Shown piece by piece: positions 1 through 9,418 of a stretch of DNA of 33,633 bases. Numbering within the stretch: position 1 is the stretch's first letter; the number at the start of each line of letters is the position of its first letter. Source of the DNA: a virus; IMG/VR virus record IMGVR_UViG_3300027793_000194, positions 1 to 33,633 of that record; one strand, written 5' to 3'. Below the pieces are notes generated by a model, which was not told the DNA's origin, did not search any database, and saw only the letters and a program-made list of their open reading frames with translations. The position numbers were made by a program, and so were the translations under genes.

Positions 1-127
1 CATCTTGTGTCTTCTGCTCTTGCTCAATGCGCTTATCAAGATTTTCTTCTTCAGTTTGTTGAATTTCTATTTCATTCTTTATTGTTTCTGTTTTGATTTC
101 TTTTGATTTGCTCAATCTCTCTTCCTC
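1..127. repeat. Terminal direct repeat, left copy (closure overlap)
   Basis: These 127 bases are identical to bases 33507-33633. The tape measure reading frame continues through the joint without interruption, so the repeat marks the closing overlap of a circular assembly and not a gene border. The length equals a k-mer size widely used by de Bruijn assemblers, which supports an assembly overlap over a biological terminal repeat. The unique genome is then 33,506 bases. Confidence 0.9.
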
Positions 128-1054
128 AATTCTCTTTTGATCATCGGCTCTTTTTTGACGAGCAGCAGCTACACGCTCCAATTCTCTTACTTCTAATTCT
201 CCAAGTTCAGAAGTTAATTGACGATATTTTTCTTGCGCTTCATTCAACTCCTCTTGAGTTGCATATATTAAACTGGCTGAACCGCGAAAGCCAGCATCAA
301 TCAAACCTTGTGATTTTTCAACTTGCTTTTGCAATTCAGTTACTACCGCTAATTGCGCTTTCGTTGCTGCTCTTGCAGCTTCCAATCTTGATTTATTAGC
401 CGCATTTCTTTTTTCAGCAATCTCATCTTCTGCTACACCTAATGCTCGCAACTTTCTTTCTTCTAAATCAAACGATTTAGCCGCCTCCTTACTTGCGTCA
501 TTAGCTGCAAGAGTTGCATTTGCCATCGCGAATGTGGCTTCTTTCGCGTCATCTAATGCGTCTTTCAATGCCACGCCAATCGCGATGATTGTTGCTGCAA
601 TAAGGAAGATAGGATTTGTCAATAACGCCTTACCAACTGATGCGAGCGCAGCACCCATCGATTGAACACCTTTGACAAAATCACCAAATTTGATATTGCT
701 GATATTACCACCGATGGCTTTGATGCTCTCTCCTGCGCCCTCAAAGTCAAGGTTAGCGAGTTTGCCTGTGAGAAGTGAGAAGTTATTACCAAGCGATTCA
801 ACGGCAGGACCAGCATTCGCATTGATGCTCTCCGCGACATCCTTCATCTGGTCTTTTAACTTACCAGCCTGCTGCGTTAGTTGAACGAATTTCTCCGAAC
901 CCGGTTCAGTCGCGAGGAGTTCATTGGTCACATTACGCAACTCCTGCTTCATCTGCTTGAGTGAAGTGTTTGCGCTGCTAACCTTCTCTGCAACCTTGTC
1001 TATGTTATCAATACCGCCTGCGGTGATATTGAGTTCAACACCTAATTTGCTCAT
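1..1054 (-). CDS. Tape measure protein, N-terminal part (continues across the circular joint)
   Basis: This is the first part of the tail tape measure protein, which sets tail length and lines the tail lumen. The ATG at 1054 overlaps the stop of the upstream 69-residue gene (ATGA). The frame is open to base 1 and continues in phase at 33506, giving a protein of about 594 residues. The part here holds an N-terminal helical region, a hydrophobic stretch near residues 135-160 with small and aliphatic residues (typical of tape measure proteins), and a long Lys/Glu/Ala-rich coiled coil. Its position directly after the two large tail-tip proteins is unusual, because the tape measure gene usually precedes them. 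The name rests on composition and context. By the usual rule of about 1.5 angstrom per residue, the tail would be about 90 nm. Confidence 0.8.
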   Translation of the reverse strand, partial: MSKLGVELNITAGGIDNIDKVAEKVSSANTSLKQMKQELRNVTNELLATEPGSEKFVQLTQQAGKLKDQMKDVAESINANAGPAVESLGNNFSLLTGKLANLDFEGAGESIKAIGGNISNIKFGDFVKGVQSMGAALASVGKALLTNPIFLIAATIIAIGVALKDALDDAKEATFAMANATLAANDASKEAAKSFDLEERKLRALGVAEDEIAEKRNAANKSRLEAARAATKAQLAVVTELQKQVEKSQGLIDAGFRGSASLIYATQEELNEAQEKYRQLTSELGELEVRELERVAAARQKRADDQKRIEEERLSKSKEIKTETIKNEIEIQQTEEENLDKRIEQEQKTQD

Positions 1055-1260
1055 TGTAGTGCTTTGAAAAAGATGAATATTAAACCACCATAGAATGCCG
1101 CGCGTAATGTCCATAAGATGGCTTTGAACATTCGCTCCTTACCTTCACTGATGCGATATGAACGCGCATAGTGGTAGTACTTCCCGTGCTTGGGTGCAAA
1201 GCCATTCTCCTGCGCCTGCTTCAACATCTTGAGTGTTGCGTTTACAATAGTCGTGTCCAT
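1051..1260 (-). CDS. Small protein with one C-terminal membrane segment
   Basis: This 69-residue protein is not recognised. Its ATG overlaps the stop of the 985-residue tail protein (TAATG), and its stop overlaps the tape measure ATG (ATGA), so it is almost certainly translated with both. The first 45 residues are basic and soluble (HGKYYHYARSY). The last 20 form a hydrophobic helix (LRAAFYGGLIFIFFKAL) that would anchor it in the inner membrane. A membrane peptide between tail genes could assist tail assembly or DNA entry, but nothing in the sequence shows this. Confidence 0.75.
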   Translation of the reverse strand: MDTTIVNATLKMLKQAQENGFAPKHGKYYHYARSYRISEGKERMFKAILWTLRAAFYGGLIFIFFKALQ

Positions 1261-4217
1261 TAGCTTATTACATCTTCGCTACGCACCTGCACATAATCCA
1301 ATCGTGCGGTGATATAGCAGTTATTATGCGGATGCCCTGCGCCTGTCAGCGTCAACTTAAATCGATGCTCTGCGGTGTTTGTCAAGTCAACATCTAAAGC
1401 AAGATTGCCTGATGAACCATCAACACTCACCACCTCTACATTCGTTGCCTTGCTGATCGCGCCATCCTTGTAAATGCCCACCATAAATATTGCGTTGTGA
1501 ACATTAGTAACCGCACCTGCATCTATCTCGTGCTGGATAACATTCAACACCGCATTCCAAGTTGTGCCATCAATAAGATTGATACGGTTATCCGTGATGC
1601 CTTCCACGAATAATTCAATCTCAGTTGCGTTGTTGGTGAAGTCACCGCTACCAGCGAGGATGATAGTGCCTGCCTGTGCGCGACCTTGAATGTTCATCTC
1701 CTCCCATCCACCACCAAGATGCCATCCGGGATTATTTGCAATCACATTCTTCCCGAACATCTGCGCACCGCCATTCTCACCCATCAAACGCAAGGTGTCA
1801 CCTACTGCAATCACATTCTGATTACCACCCTCCACGCGGATGTTCTGACCTAATGCCATACTGAACACACTATCCTGCGAGATGTCGCTGCCTGATGTCA
1901 TACTGATGAAGGCATCAGGCATCTGCGTTGATTGACCAGCATATCCAAATCCTTGCGCACCCATCGACATACGTTGTGGATTACTTCCCGCACCGGGTCG
2001 AGTTACTGACCAACAACGATCATCGATCCATTGATAACCATAACGCACGCAGCATTCCTCTGAATTACCCGGATTGCCTTCCTCATCTTCAAAGTTAACA
2101 AGACCACCAAGAGTGATGCTGACTGGTGTGTAGGCGCAATCGAGTTCGGGCGTGACTATCTTCATCAGCTTCACCTGCGTCACATCGCGCTCACCCACAT
2201 TGTAACCGCTGATTTCGATGATGCGCCAATACGCATCCTTGATGAATATCTGATCAGCAAATGAGAATGAGAGGATGTCTGATAGTTGCAGATAAAAATA
2301 CGCAGTCATTATACGCGCATCACGCGCATACAATTCATTGAATGTGCTGCGGTAATAGTTGTTGAATAAGTTGTTATATGGCTGCTGATTGATCGGATAG
2401 ATAGTGTCCTCCGGCGCGAAGTTCAAATCCTCATCATCCAAATCAGGATAGATCACGCTGAAGTGATTCAGCACGGGAATCGATGTGGGAATTGCTGCTT
2501 CAGTTACATCATCATACAACTGAACACTTGTTGCACCACCAGCATTGAATAGCAGACGCGGACCGGGATTGACAAAGTCACCGCTATCGCTGATGAACTT
2601 GGGAATAATGATGGCAGTACCTGCAATCTCATAGCAAGGTGTTGATGATAAAGTGAGTTCTACCTTCATCTCACCGAGCGCAAAGTCATTCTGCACATCG
2701 GTAGGATTCACTACATAACCTTCCACCTTGTAATCACCATAGATGCGCCCCAATTTCACATATTGCTGCGAGGCATATTCAGCACCTGCCTTGTAGGTTA
2801 GATGATTGACACGCGCGAGCAGTTCATTGGTAGGCGCAATTTCGATGTCCTTGCTTACATCGAGTTTATTGGTCCAATCGATGATTTGCCCCGTGCCGAC
2901 AAAGGTATTCATCGGCTCGATGTAGAGTTTGTTCGGAATGTTGCGATCAGGCACTATCACCGCATTGTGCATCTTGAGGATGTCGCGCACGAAATCAATT
3001 TGCTTGTAATCGGGTGCGTTCTGATAGGTGAGGATGTTAGCGTTTGAAAGTGGACCGCTTGTTACTGCCAATCGCCATCCTGTGCCTGTCTGCGGAGCAT
3101 AAGTCGCATCGCCATGAATAGTGAAATCCAATCCTGTGACACCAGCTATTCGATAAGCCACCTCATCACCTGCATTCAGAAAGATATCAGATGTAGTTCT
3201 GAACATTGCGATCTGCTCACCAACGGTAAATGTTGTTGAATCACTTGACCAATAACTCACATCCGTATTTGGATCATATAATTGGATGAACAAAATCTCT
3301 TGATCGAGGAATGAATCAGTTACTTCACAATTCAACCATAATTGAAATCGGTAGAATCCGGTGAATGGTGCGGTGAATACTGATGATGCTACATTGCCAT
3401 CATTGTCATAAACCTCCGTGAATGTAGGTGCATAAAAGTTACTGCCACCCGATGGTATGGACTCACTGTCATCTGCCGCAAGGCTCAACTGAAATAGCGC
3501 GTCATCCGCAGCAATATCAAACACCGTATATCGCTGATTGAGGAAGGGCATCCAATAAGTATTCAGCGCGTCATCCAACACCGTGCTGCCATCCCATCCT
3601 GACCAACTGAATCCTGCCTCCGTCATTATGTTATCGAAGAGGTATTTCGCTTTGACCGCTGGTGTAAGTTCACCCGGATAAATCGGTCTATCTGCATTAT
3701 ACACAGGGCGCGTACCTGTCGCACCTTCCTCGCTCCACTTCTGCCCACGATCCAGCAGAGTGAAGTACATATCAGGACCAGTTTCAGTCACATTCGCATA
3801 ATTCACCTCGACATCCAAATCATCAAGAGCCAAGATGTCGCTCAACTTCTTATCACCTAACGCAGTCGCGAGGTCAGGTGTTTCAGCGTAGAATGTCAAC
3901 TCAATTTCGTGAATCTCTCCTGCACGAGTGTAAACCTTATTTATCTGAATGTGACCAACGCTGACAGGGATAGTGTCAACGGATAACACCGCATCAAGTT
4001 TGCGTCTGAAATCCACGCTATCGGTGTTCACATTCCACAATGCACCGAATGCCTCAATGTTGCGCGGTGAGGTAGGTATGCGGAAGGAGCGCGTGAAGCT
4101 GCCCTGCGTTTCAAGTTTACCTGCGTCTTGAAAGCGGAAGGTGAGCGAGATGCTCTCATTCTCGAACAAGTCAAGCAGGTAGCCTGTGCCATCCACATAT
4201 ACGGTTAGATGCGTCAT
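1260..4217 (-). CDS. Large tail-tip / baseplate-type protein
   Basis: This 985-residue virion protein is of a type found in Bacteroidota siphophages between the tail completion and tape measure genes. The first roughly 120 residues (SISLTFRFQDAGKLETQGSF, then a SFRIPTSPRN stretch) look like a beta-rich tail-hub domain. A jelly-roll-like part near residues 255-330 and a further hub-like region follow. From about residue 720, after a cysteine-rich turn (ECCVRYGYQWIDDRC), the protein becomes Gly/Asn-rich beta structure typical of fibre or receptor-binding tips. The chosen start is the ATG at 4217, which overlaps the upstream stop as ATGA; a TTG two codons earlier is possible. A role in host contact is inferred from size, position and composition. 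Confidence 0.75.
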   Translation of the reverse strand: MTHLTVYVDGTGYLLDLFENESISLTFRFQDAGKLETQGSFTRSFRIPTSPRNIEAFGALWNVNTDSVDFRRKLDAVLSVDTIPVSVGHIQINKVYTRAGEIHEIELTFYAETPDLATALGDKKLSDILALDDLDVEVNYANVTETGPDMYFTLLDRGQKWSEEGATGTRPVYNADRPIYPGELTPAVKAKYLFDNIMTEAGFSWSGWDGSTVLDDALNTYWMPFLNQRYTVFDIAADDALFQLSLAADDSESIPSGGSNFYAPTFTEVYDNDGNVASSVFTAPFTGFYRFQLWLNCEVTDSFLDQEILFIQLYDPNTDVSYWSSDSTTFTVGEQIAMFRTTSDIFLNAGDEVAYRIAGVTGLDFTIHGDATYAPQTGTGWRLAVTSGPLSNANILTYQNAPDYKQIDFVRDILKMHNAVIVPDRNIPNKLYIEPMNTFVGTGQIIDWTNKLDVSKDIEIAPTNELLARVNHLTYKAGAEYASQQYVKLGRIYGDYKVEGYVVNPTDVQNDFALGEMKVELTLSSTPCYEIAGTAIIIPKFISDSGDFVNPGPRLLFNAGGATSVQLYDDVTEAAIPTSIPVLNHFSVIYPDLDDEDLNFAPEDTIYPINQQPYNNLFNNYYRSTFNELYARDARIMTAYFYLQLSDILSFSFADQIFIKDAYWRIIEISGYNVGERDVTQVKLMKIVTPELDCAYTPVSITLGGLVNFEDEEGNPGNSEECCVRYGYQWIDDRCWSVTRPGAGSNPQRMSMGAQGFGYAGQSTQMPDAFISMTSGSDISQDSVFSMALGQNIRVEGGNQNVIAVGDTLRLMGENGGAQMFGKNVIANNPGWHLGGGWEEMNIQGRAQAGTIILAGSGDFTNNATEIELFVEGITDNRINLIDGTTWNAVLNVIQHEIDAGAVTNVHNAIFMVGIYKDGAISKATNVEVVSVDGSSGNLALDVDLTNTAEHRFKLTLTGAGHPHNNCYITARLDYVQVRSEDVIS

Positions 4218-5608
4218 ACCCAATAGTCTTGCGCGTAACGCAGTCGCAGCGTTACATTGTATTTCTTCCCGTTGCGCTCTTTCTTTTCGGTGTAGTCGTT
4301 GCGATCAATCACCACCGCAGTCGCATTACCAAGTGTGTCGATGATATAAACATCAGGCGAGGTGATGAGCGATGTCATCAGCACAAATTCACCCTCCGTC
4401 AACCAATCACTTGTGATCTCGATATATCGCTGCGTCACACCTTGCGTCTGCGTCACTCCGCGCTCATAGTTGTATATATTGAATGCAGTTGAATCACCAT
4501 TGGCGAGTGCGTAATTACCCGGAATGGATTTGAATTGTTTACGCTCTATCTGATAGTTATTCTCATTCCTCTTGGTGAAGTTGAAGTAATCCCATCCGCC
4601 TTGCGTATTCAGCCATCCCAGTCGCACATTGTCGTATCTGCAATCTGTGCCGCCATACAATGCAGCGTTATACATTATGTGAATCATTGACACGGTAGCG
4701 TCACTTGCGTTCAGCATCGTTACCCACATCGCCTTCCAAGTGTCCGCATTCAAATGTCCTTGAATTGTTGATAAACCACCGATGGTTGATGCGCGTATAT
4801 TACCCGGATAAACACCGAAGTGTAACACTCCATCGTCAGGATCGAGCGATGCTAAGTCCTCGGTGTAAGTGATAGTGCTGCCTGTAAGTGGTAACAATGT
4901 AACGCGCATCTTGGTAGCAGCGTAATTCGATAAGCCATTAGCGGATTTATCAGCTTGTGATGTGTAAGGTATTGACCACACACCCCAATCGTTCTTTGTC
5001 GTTCTCACATACATCCGCGTATTTGATGGCGCACCGAGTGCTATACTTTCTGACAAATCCCATTTGAGAGTTTCCCAAGTGCGATCCGTCATCATCCTGA
5101 GCGTAGGTCCGGATGTCGTGTCGTACTTGAAAAAGGAGGTATTCGGATTGGGATTGAATCCATCACTCCATTGCGGAGAGCGATTGATGAATATCTGACT
5201 GAAGCTATCCGCTGCGTGAATGTCTGGGTTATCAGTAAGGATGCCATTCACTATCCACGCCTCGTCAACCGTCACCGTCACCGGCTCATCCTCGTAGGTG
5301 AATGAAGTTCCGGGATATACCTCGCTAATTAACGTGCGCGTCGATGACGAGAATTTATGGACGGTGTTACCCGATCCAATCGAAACCATACTACCTATCT
5401 GCGAGAGGATAGGATACAGGTCGAAGATCAGCGCATCTGCTGGATTCGGAGATACATACCCTTGATACCATTGTTTGCCGCCAGCCTCAATGGTCACCTT
5501 GTATTTGAATCCATCCTGTGCGGTATTGGTGGATGATGCAACTACGATGTTATTGCGCTGCCTGAATCCGCTGAATGGATTGGGTTTTTGTTCAATCGTT
5601 ACTGCCAT
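4214..5608 (-). CDS. Tail structural protein, distal-tail type
   Basis: This 464-residue protein is beta-rich and lacks enzyme motifs. The N-terminus (KPNPFSGFRQRNN, then GFKYKVTIEAGG) and the central motif RLGWLNTQGGWDYFNFTKRN are features I associate with Bacteroidota phage tail proteins next to the tail-tip gene. It probably forms part of the tail tip or baseplate together with the 985-residue protein, whose ATG overlaps its stop. Its own ATG lies on the stop of the upstream gp10-like gene. The exact position in the virion cannot be read from sequence. Confidence 0.7.
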   Translation of the reverse strand: MAVTIEQKPNPFSGFRQRNNIVVASSTNTAQDGFKYKVTIEAGGKQWYQGYVSPNPADALIFDLYPILSQIGSMVSIGSGNTVHKFSSSTRTLISEVYPGTSFTYEDEPVTVTVDEAWIVNGILTDNPDIHAADSFSQIFINRSPQWSDGFNPNPNTSFFKYDTTSGPTLRMMTDRTWETLKWDLSESIALGAPSNTRMYVRTTKNDWGVWSIPYTSQADKSANGLSNYAATKMRVTLLPLTGSTITYTEDLASLDPDDGVLHFGVYPGNIRASTIGGLSTIQGHLNADTWKAMWVTMLNASDATVSMIHIMYNAALYGGTDCRYDNVRLGWLNTQGGWDYFNFTKRNENNYQIERKQFKSIPGNYALANGDSTAFNIYNYERGVTQTQGVTQRYIEITSDWLTEGEFVLMTSLITSPDVYIIDTLGNATAVVIDRNDYTEKKERNGKKYNVTLRLRYAQDYWV

Positions 5609-6117
5609 TATTCTATCTCGTTAAGTCGTTGTTCAATATCTTTTTTCATCGCCTCCTCCAGTCGCACTCCCCAATCTTCAATGGCTGCGTTAATTGCCTC
5701 CTCGTAGAATTTGATGCCTTCAATACCGCGCTTGCCGATGGCGCGAGCGATAAGATATGCAGCTGCTCGTTGCGCTTGCGGTGTTGATTTGATGAATCCT
5801 CCACCTTTGGCTTGCAGCTTTACTGGCTTCTTCTTCATCCATTCCACAATGGCATCGATGGGCGGTGGCTTGCGATTTGGTCTGCGACCTCTTTCAATCA
5901 CATCCCAATAGTTACTCGCTGAACCTTTCGCATCGAACTTCACATTTGCGCCATCAGTTTTCCTTTTCACCGTGTAACGCAGCGAGTTCTTCAAGTTGCC
6001 CGTTGACACACGCCTCCTGCGCTTACCGCGAATAGTGCGCGTTGCGCCAATGTTGCGCTGCGCACGCTCGATGATGTCATCGCACATATCGCGTATGGCT
6101 TGCTCGTAGAAGGTCAT
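5608..6117 (-). CDS. HK97 gp10-like tail completion protein
   Basis: This 169-residue basic protein resembles the HK97 gp10-like family, which acts at the head-tail junction. Recognisable parts are an Arg/Lys-rich N-terminal region with TGNLKNSLRY, the motif YWDVIERGRRPNRKPPPIDA followed by IVEWM, and a C-terminal amphipathic helix (EEAINAAIEDWGVRLEEAM). The start overlaps the stop of the upstream 87-residue gene by 4 bases. It is placed between tail terminator-like and tail structural genes, as expected for this family. Confidence 0.8.
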   Translation of the reverse strand: MTFYEQAIRDMCDDIIERAQRNIGATRTIRGKRRRRVSTGNLKNSLRYTVKRKTDGANVKFDAKGSASNYWDVIERGRRPNRKPPPIDAIVEWMKKKPVKLQAKGGGFIKSTPQAQRAAAYLIARAIGKRGIEGIKFYEEAINAAIEDWGVRLEEAMKKDIEQRLNEIE

Positions 6118-6377
6118 ATCTCGGAGAGGAATATGGTGTATGCGGTGTTCGCGTCTGCCTCCAACAATTCAGCGAATCGTTGCTGATTAAGCGGATTGAT
6201 GAGTGCAGCAGATATGCGATTGCGATCGGCTTGCAATGAGATGGCAGTTGACCAATTCAATGAGCCATCCTCATTCTCCGTTGGCTCGGAAGTATCAGGA
6301 CCAAGTTTGAAAATGATAGTGCCTTTGACATCGCTATGAACGATGAAGTCAATCTTATTACTGAAGTCGAATGTCAT
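6114..6377 (-). CDS. Small hypothetical phage protein in the tail operon
   Basis: This 87-residue protein is not recognised. It is acidic and probably beta-rich, with no membrane segment or catalytic motif. It starts 3 bases after the stop of the fibre fusion gene and its stop overlaps the gp10-like start, so it belongs to the same translational chain. The spacing suggests a small virion or assembly component at the neck, but this is context only. Confidence 0.65.
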   Translation of the reverse strand: MTFDFSNKIDFIVHSDVKGTIIFKLGPDTSEPTENEDGSLNWSTAISLQADRNRISAALINPLNQQRFAELLEADANTAYTIFLSEI

Positions 6378-6380
6378 AGT

Positions 6381-8336
6381 TTATCTTGTTAGTATTGATG
6401 CCCAACTTCTCAAAGTTATTGAAGCAGCTGATGCATTGTTGACGAACTTCACATCACAACTATCACCCGCGCTTATTGCGAGAGTATTAGTCGTGTCGCT
6501 ATAATTTCCAGCTGATGAACCAGCAGCAATCGTAATCGTTATCGCACTATCCACACCATTGCTCCTGACGGTTACGACTAACGATCCGGTTGCTGATTGC
6601 GAACCAGTCGTGTAGAGGTAATATCTGCTCAATGTTCCAGCAACTGGAATGAGAGATTGAACGTTATTCGCATTGGTGGTGATAGCTGCTGCATTACCAT
6701 TCAGATAACCGTAAGCAGTTGCGCCAGATGCTACCGTCTGCGTTGTAATCGTTCCTGCGCCCAAGATTAACGAATCCTGTTGAGGCATCGTTTGAATCTT
6801 ATCGTACACCGCATTCTTCGTAGGCACTTCAAGTGAACCATTCCATCCGCTTGCGTAGGCATCATCATCCACGGCTACTTTATCAACCGTCAGAGTGTTT
6901 GTTGATTTATTGTAAGTGAAGTCTGCCTCCGCGCCAAACGCCCCACCGTCATTGAACTGAACTTGTGTGTCTGAACCTCCGGGAGATGTTGAACCTCCAG
7001 CACCAACTTGTGTCCATACTGCTGCGCCTACACTTGCATCCTCGCAGACATAAAGTTCGGGCGGTGATACTGAATAATCAATCCACAATGTGCCAACTTC
7101 AAACTCATCGCTTGAATCGTCATTAACGGTAGGCGCTGCGTTTGCGTGATAGATAAATCCTTTTACAAATCCAGCATCAACGAGTGAGCGCAGCGTGAAG
7201 TTCGCAGAGTTGTCCGCATCGTACACCGCGCCCATAAAATTCGCGCCACTACCTAACTCAACATATTGTCCATAAACTTGGATATACGCTGCGCCAGTCA
7301 CATCCGAATAATTCAGATTAGCATTCGTTGAATGAGCGTTGACATTCGATGTGATAGTACCATCGGTATATTGAAGATTCGCAAATGAATTGTTCAGCAA
7401 TACACGCGATGTAATGCCAACACCACCATTGCGAATCAGCTTGACATCATTATCAAATTCAATATCACCAGTTACTGGATAGCCATTATCAGTACCTGCG
7501 AGAGGCACATACACATTGGTCGGGTCAGGTGGTATTGTCGGGAATGTCTGAAGGTTGCCCTCACCATCGATGTAGTCAGTTGACGCACCATTGAACTCAA
7601 TGTTGATAGTGCCACTTGTAGTGATTGGACCACCATCCGTAGTTATCGCATCACCATCAGCAGTAACATCAACGCTCGTCACCGTGCCACTACCACCAGC
7701 AGCGACAAGCGGATCACCGGGAGTGCCATCGCCCGTTATCGTCACGCCATCAACTGCGATGCGCACTATGGGATTTTGAGGATCGGTGTTGTCAGTATCT
7801 AATCCAGTCACGCTAATCACATAAACCACAGGCACACCCGGTGTGTCACCACCACTCTGCCCGATGGTCCAATCCGCAGGGATGTCACACGCGCTCCAAT
7901 CGTTAGGTAGTTGGAGAGTGAACGACAAGCTAACAACGACAAGATTATTTTTCGTTTCTTGAGCGAATGCCTCCATCCGCGGAGTGCCGATGATTTCCGC
8001 ATCTTCACCGAACAACATCACATCATTCTCATTCGTGATGGTGTTCAGCAGGTCCTGACCAAGACGGAACAAATCGCTGATCTGCTCCATCTGATAGGTT
8101 GTCTTGGTTTCAATATCACGCGGCAAGTCCGCGAATTGAATAACGAGGTCATAATTGATAGCACCTTTCTCAACGCTCACCGTTGGATGCAGAACGTGCA
8201 TCGCTGGGTACTGACCTTCCTTCTCTAAATCATAATCCGTCTCTTCACCGAATGTGAATTTGCGAATGATGAAGTGTCCGTCAGCGAAGGCGGTCAGCTG
8301 ATCGATTAAGCTTTTGTATGATGGTGCGCTGCTCAA
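6381..8336 (-). CDS. Tail terminator-like domain fused to a tail-fibre module
   Basis: This 651-residue protein has two unlike parts. Residues 1 to about 155 (SYKSLIDQLTAFADGHF, then QYPAMHVLHP) resemble a small head-tail joining or tail terminator protein of Bacteroidota phages. From about 165 the sequence is fibre-like: SGTVTSVDVTADGDAITTDG repeats, a VGTLWIDYSVSPPELYVCED segment, then GGSDTQVQFNDGGAFG, a common trimeric-fibre motif. The last 120 residues (AGTLSRYYLYTTGSQSATGS and following) resemble a jelly-roll fibre head. The only plausible start is TTG at 8336, because an in-frame stop lies at 8349-8351. The start lies inside the minus-one extension of the upstream gene, so translation may be coupled. 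The product may be a neck-attached fibre. Confidence 0.7.
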   Translation of the reverse strand: MSSAPSYKSLIDQLTAFADGHFIIRKFTFGEETDYDLEKEGQYPAMHVLHPTVSVEKGAINYDLVIQFADLPRDIETKTTYQMEQISDLFRLGQDLLNTITNENDVMLFGEDAEIIGTPRMEAFAQETKNNLVVVSLSFTLQLPNDWSACDIPADWTIGQSGGDTPGVPVVYVISVTGLDTDNTDPQNPIVRIAVDGVTITGDGTPGDPLVAAGGSGTVTSVDVTADGDAITTDGGPITTSGTINIEFNGASTDYIDGEGNLQTFPTIPPDPTNVYVPLAGTDNGYPVTGDIEFDNDVKLIRNGGVGITSRVLLNNSFANLQYTDGTITSNVNAHSTNANLNYSDVTGAAYIQVYGQYVELGSGANFMGAVYDADNSANFTLRSLVDAGFVKGFIYHANAAPTVNDDSSDEFEVGTLWIDYSVSPPELYVCEDASVGAAVWTQVGAGGSTSPGGSDTQVQFNDGGAFGAEADFTYNKSTNTLTVDKVAVDDDAYASGWNGSLEVPTKNAVYDKIQTMPQQDSLILGAGTITTQTVASGATAYGYLNGNAAAITTNANNVQSLIPVAGTLSRYYLYTTGSQSATGSLVVTVRSNGVDSAITITIAAGSSAGNYSDTTNTLAISAGDSCDVKFVNNASAASITLRSWASILTR

Positions 8337-9083
8337 GGTGATAGTGTTTTAAGTATGCAAGGTGAGTGAAGATTTCAAACGCCTTCTTCTGAAGAATCGC
8401 ATCAAACTTCGTGAAGTCGCGCTCCGCGATTGTTTCCAAAATATGAAACCATCCGTAGCTTCCTGCGAGTGATGTGTCGGGTCGCTTGGTGTCGTCACCT
8501 CCCTGATCGTTGTCATCATCATCTCCTCCAAATACTGCTGGGAAGCGGTCACGAGTTCGTTGCAGATAGTTGAAAAAAAAAGCATCGTACCTGCCACGAC
8601 ATCCATCGGAAGGTCCTCAATGTCCTTGCGGTAATCAGCAATCTTATCACTGCTATATTTCGCGATGGAGTAATGCCTACCGATGCGATTCGTCACCGGG
8701 CGGTAAAGCACGCAGAACAAATCAACAAGATGCGAGAGGTCCGGTGATTCAGGATTGTAAGCCGCGCTCGATAATGCGCTCGCATCGATGAACTCATCGA
8801 ACTGCATCGCCTCCAAATCGGGTATCAATCCATACCAAGTGCCGTTTATTTTGACGGTTCGCCCACCTTCAAGGATGCGCGATGCCACTTCAACTGATAA
8901 CACCTCATCCATCTGCTTCACGATGAATTGAATGGATTGCAACTTGAGTGAACGCACTTGTTTATGCGTTAACTGTGTCACCGCCATCACGCGATCGATG
9001 TCATCCTTCGCGCATTTGTAGTCGATGTATTCGCGCAAGGTGACTTGCGAGAACGATGTTGGTATTCTGACTTTCAGTTCCAT
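8281..9083 (-). CDS. Tail assembly chaperone-like protein; coding continues in the -1 frame after a T9 tract
   Basis: The zero frame runs from ATG 9083 to a stop at 8349 (244 residues). Its last roughly 65 residues are low-quality (Met, Thr and Arg runs). From the tract of nine T (coding strand) at 8573-8581, the -1 frame reads a better sequence: FFFNYLQRTRDRFPAVFGG, an Asp-rich linker, then GWFHILETIAERDFTKFDAI, ending at TGA 8281-8283, about 267 residues in total. The tract offers a perfect T_TTT_TTT slippery heptamer in the correct phase. The N-terminal part (VTLREYIDYK; LVDLFCVLYRP) is a family I know from Bacteroidota phages near tail genes. The chaperone role is inferred from the frameshift and position. 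A 1-base error in the tract would give the same picture. Confidence 0.65.
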
Positions 9084-9088
9084 CCAGT

Positions 9089-9099
9089 CTATTATAGAA
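9089..9099 (-). promoter_or_regulatory. TTCTATAATAG element, candidate late promoter box
   Basis: The minus strand reads TTCTATAATAG, ending five bases before the ATG at 9083. The same 11 bases occur at 29984-29994, upstream of the first head gene. TATAAT resembles a classical -10 box and differs from the TAnnTTTG box of host-type promoters here, so it could be read by the phage sigma-like factor. Only two copies support this. Confidence 0.3.
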
Positions 9100-9120
9100 G
9101 AATGTGTGCGTTTATTGGTG

Positions 9121-9399
9121 TTAGATAGTGGGGGGGATGATAATATTTATCGGAGCTTCAGCATCGCCAGCGTGAGTTACACGAGCTTGTTTAGGCTTGA
9201 AGTATTCAAGCATCTTCATATACTGCTCAAGGAATTGCTCATCATCCAATGTGGCAAGCACCTCCATTGCGCGTTCTGCGCCTTGATTAACAACATATTG
9301 ACCAAGTGCCTCCCACAATAATGTCTTTTGGCTGACCGCGCCTTTCGGCTTCAGCCCTCCGTGACCTTTAGCCAATCGTCCTCGTTCATCTCTTGCCAT
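9121..9399 (-). CDS. Candidate small terminase subunit
   Basis: This 92-residue protein begins with a glycine and basic-rich arm (GRLAKGHGGLKPKGAVSQKT), followed by helices ending in MLEYFKPKQARV. A basic, Gly/Lys-Pro-rich arm followed by an alpha-helical domain is seen in DUF5681-like proteins and small terminase subunits of phages, which bind the packaging site. The chosen start is the ATG at 9399; a TTG three codons earlier is open. It is far from the large subunit gene (20111) and on the opposite strand, which is unusual, so the call is tentative. Confidence 0.45.
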   Translation of the reverse strand: MARDERGRLAKGHGGLKPKGAVSQKTLLWEALGQYVVNQGAERAMEVLATLDDEQFLEQYMKMLEYFKPKQARVTHAGDAEAPINIIIPPTI

Positions 9400-9418
9400 T
9401 ATTGTCAATAACTTATTG

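Noticed and set aside
1-127. Biological direct terminal repeat as in T7-like or T5-like phages
   Set aside because: It cuts through the tape measure gene and has the length of a standard assembly k-mer, so closure overlap is the simpler reading.
103-399. Plus-strand ORF of 98 codons
   Set aside because: It is antisense to the tape measure coiled coil, whose minus-strand frame is open through the region and across the joint. Leu/Gln-rich content is the mirror of the coiled-coil codons.
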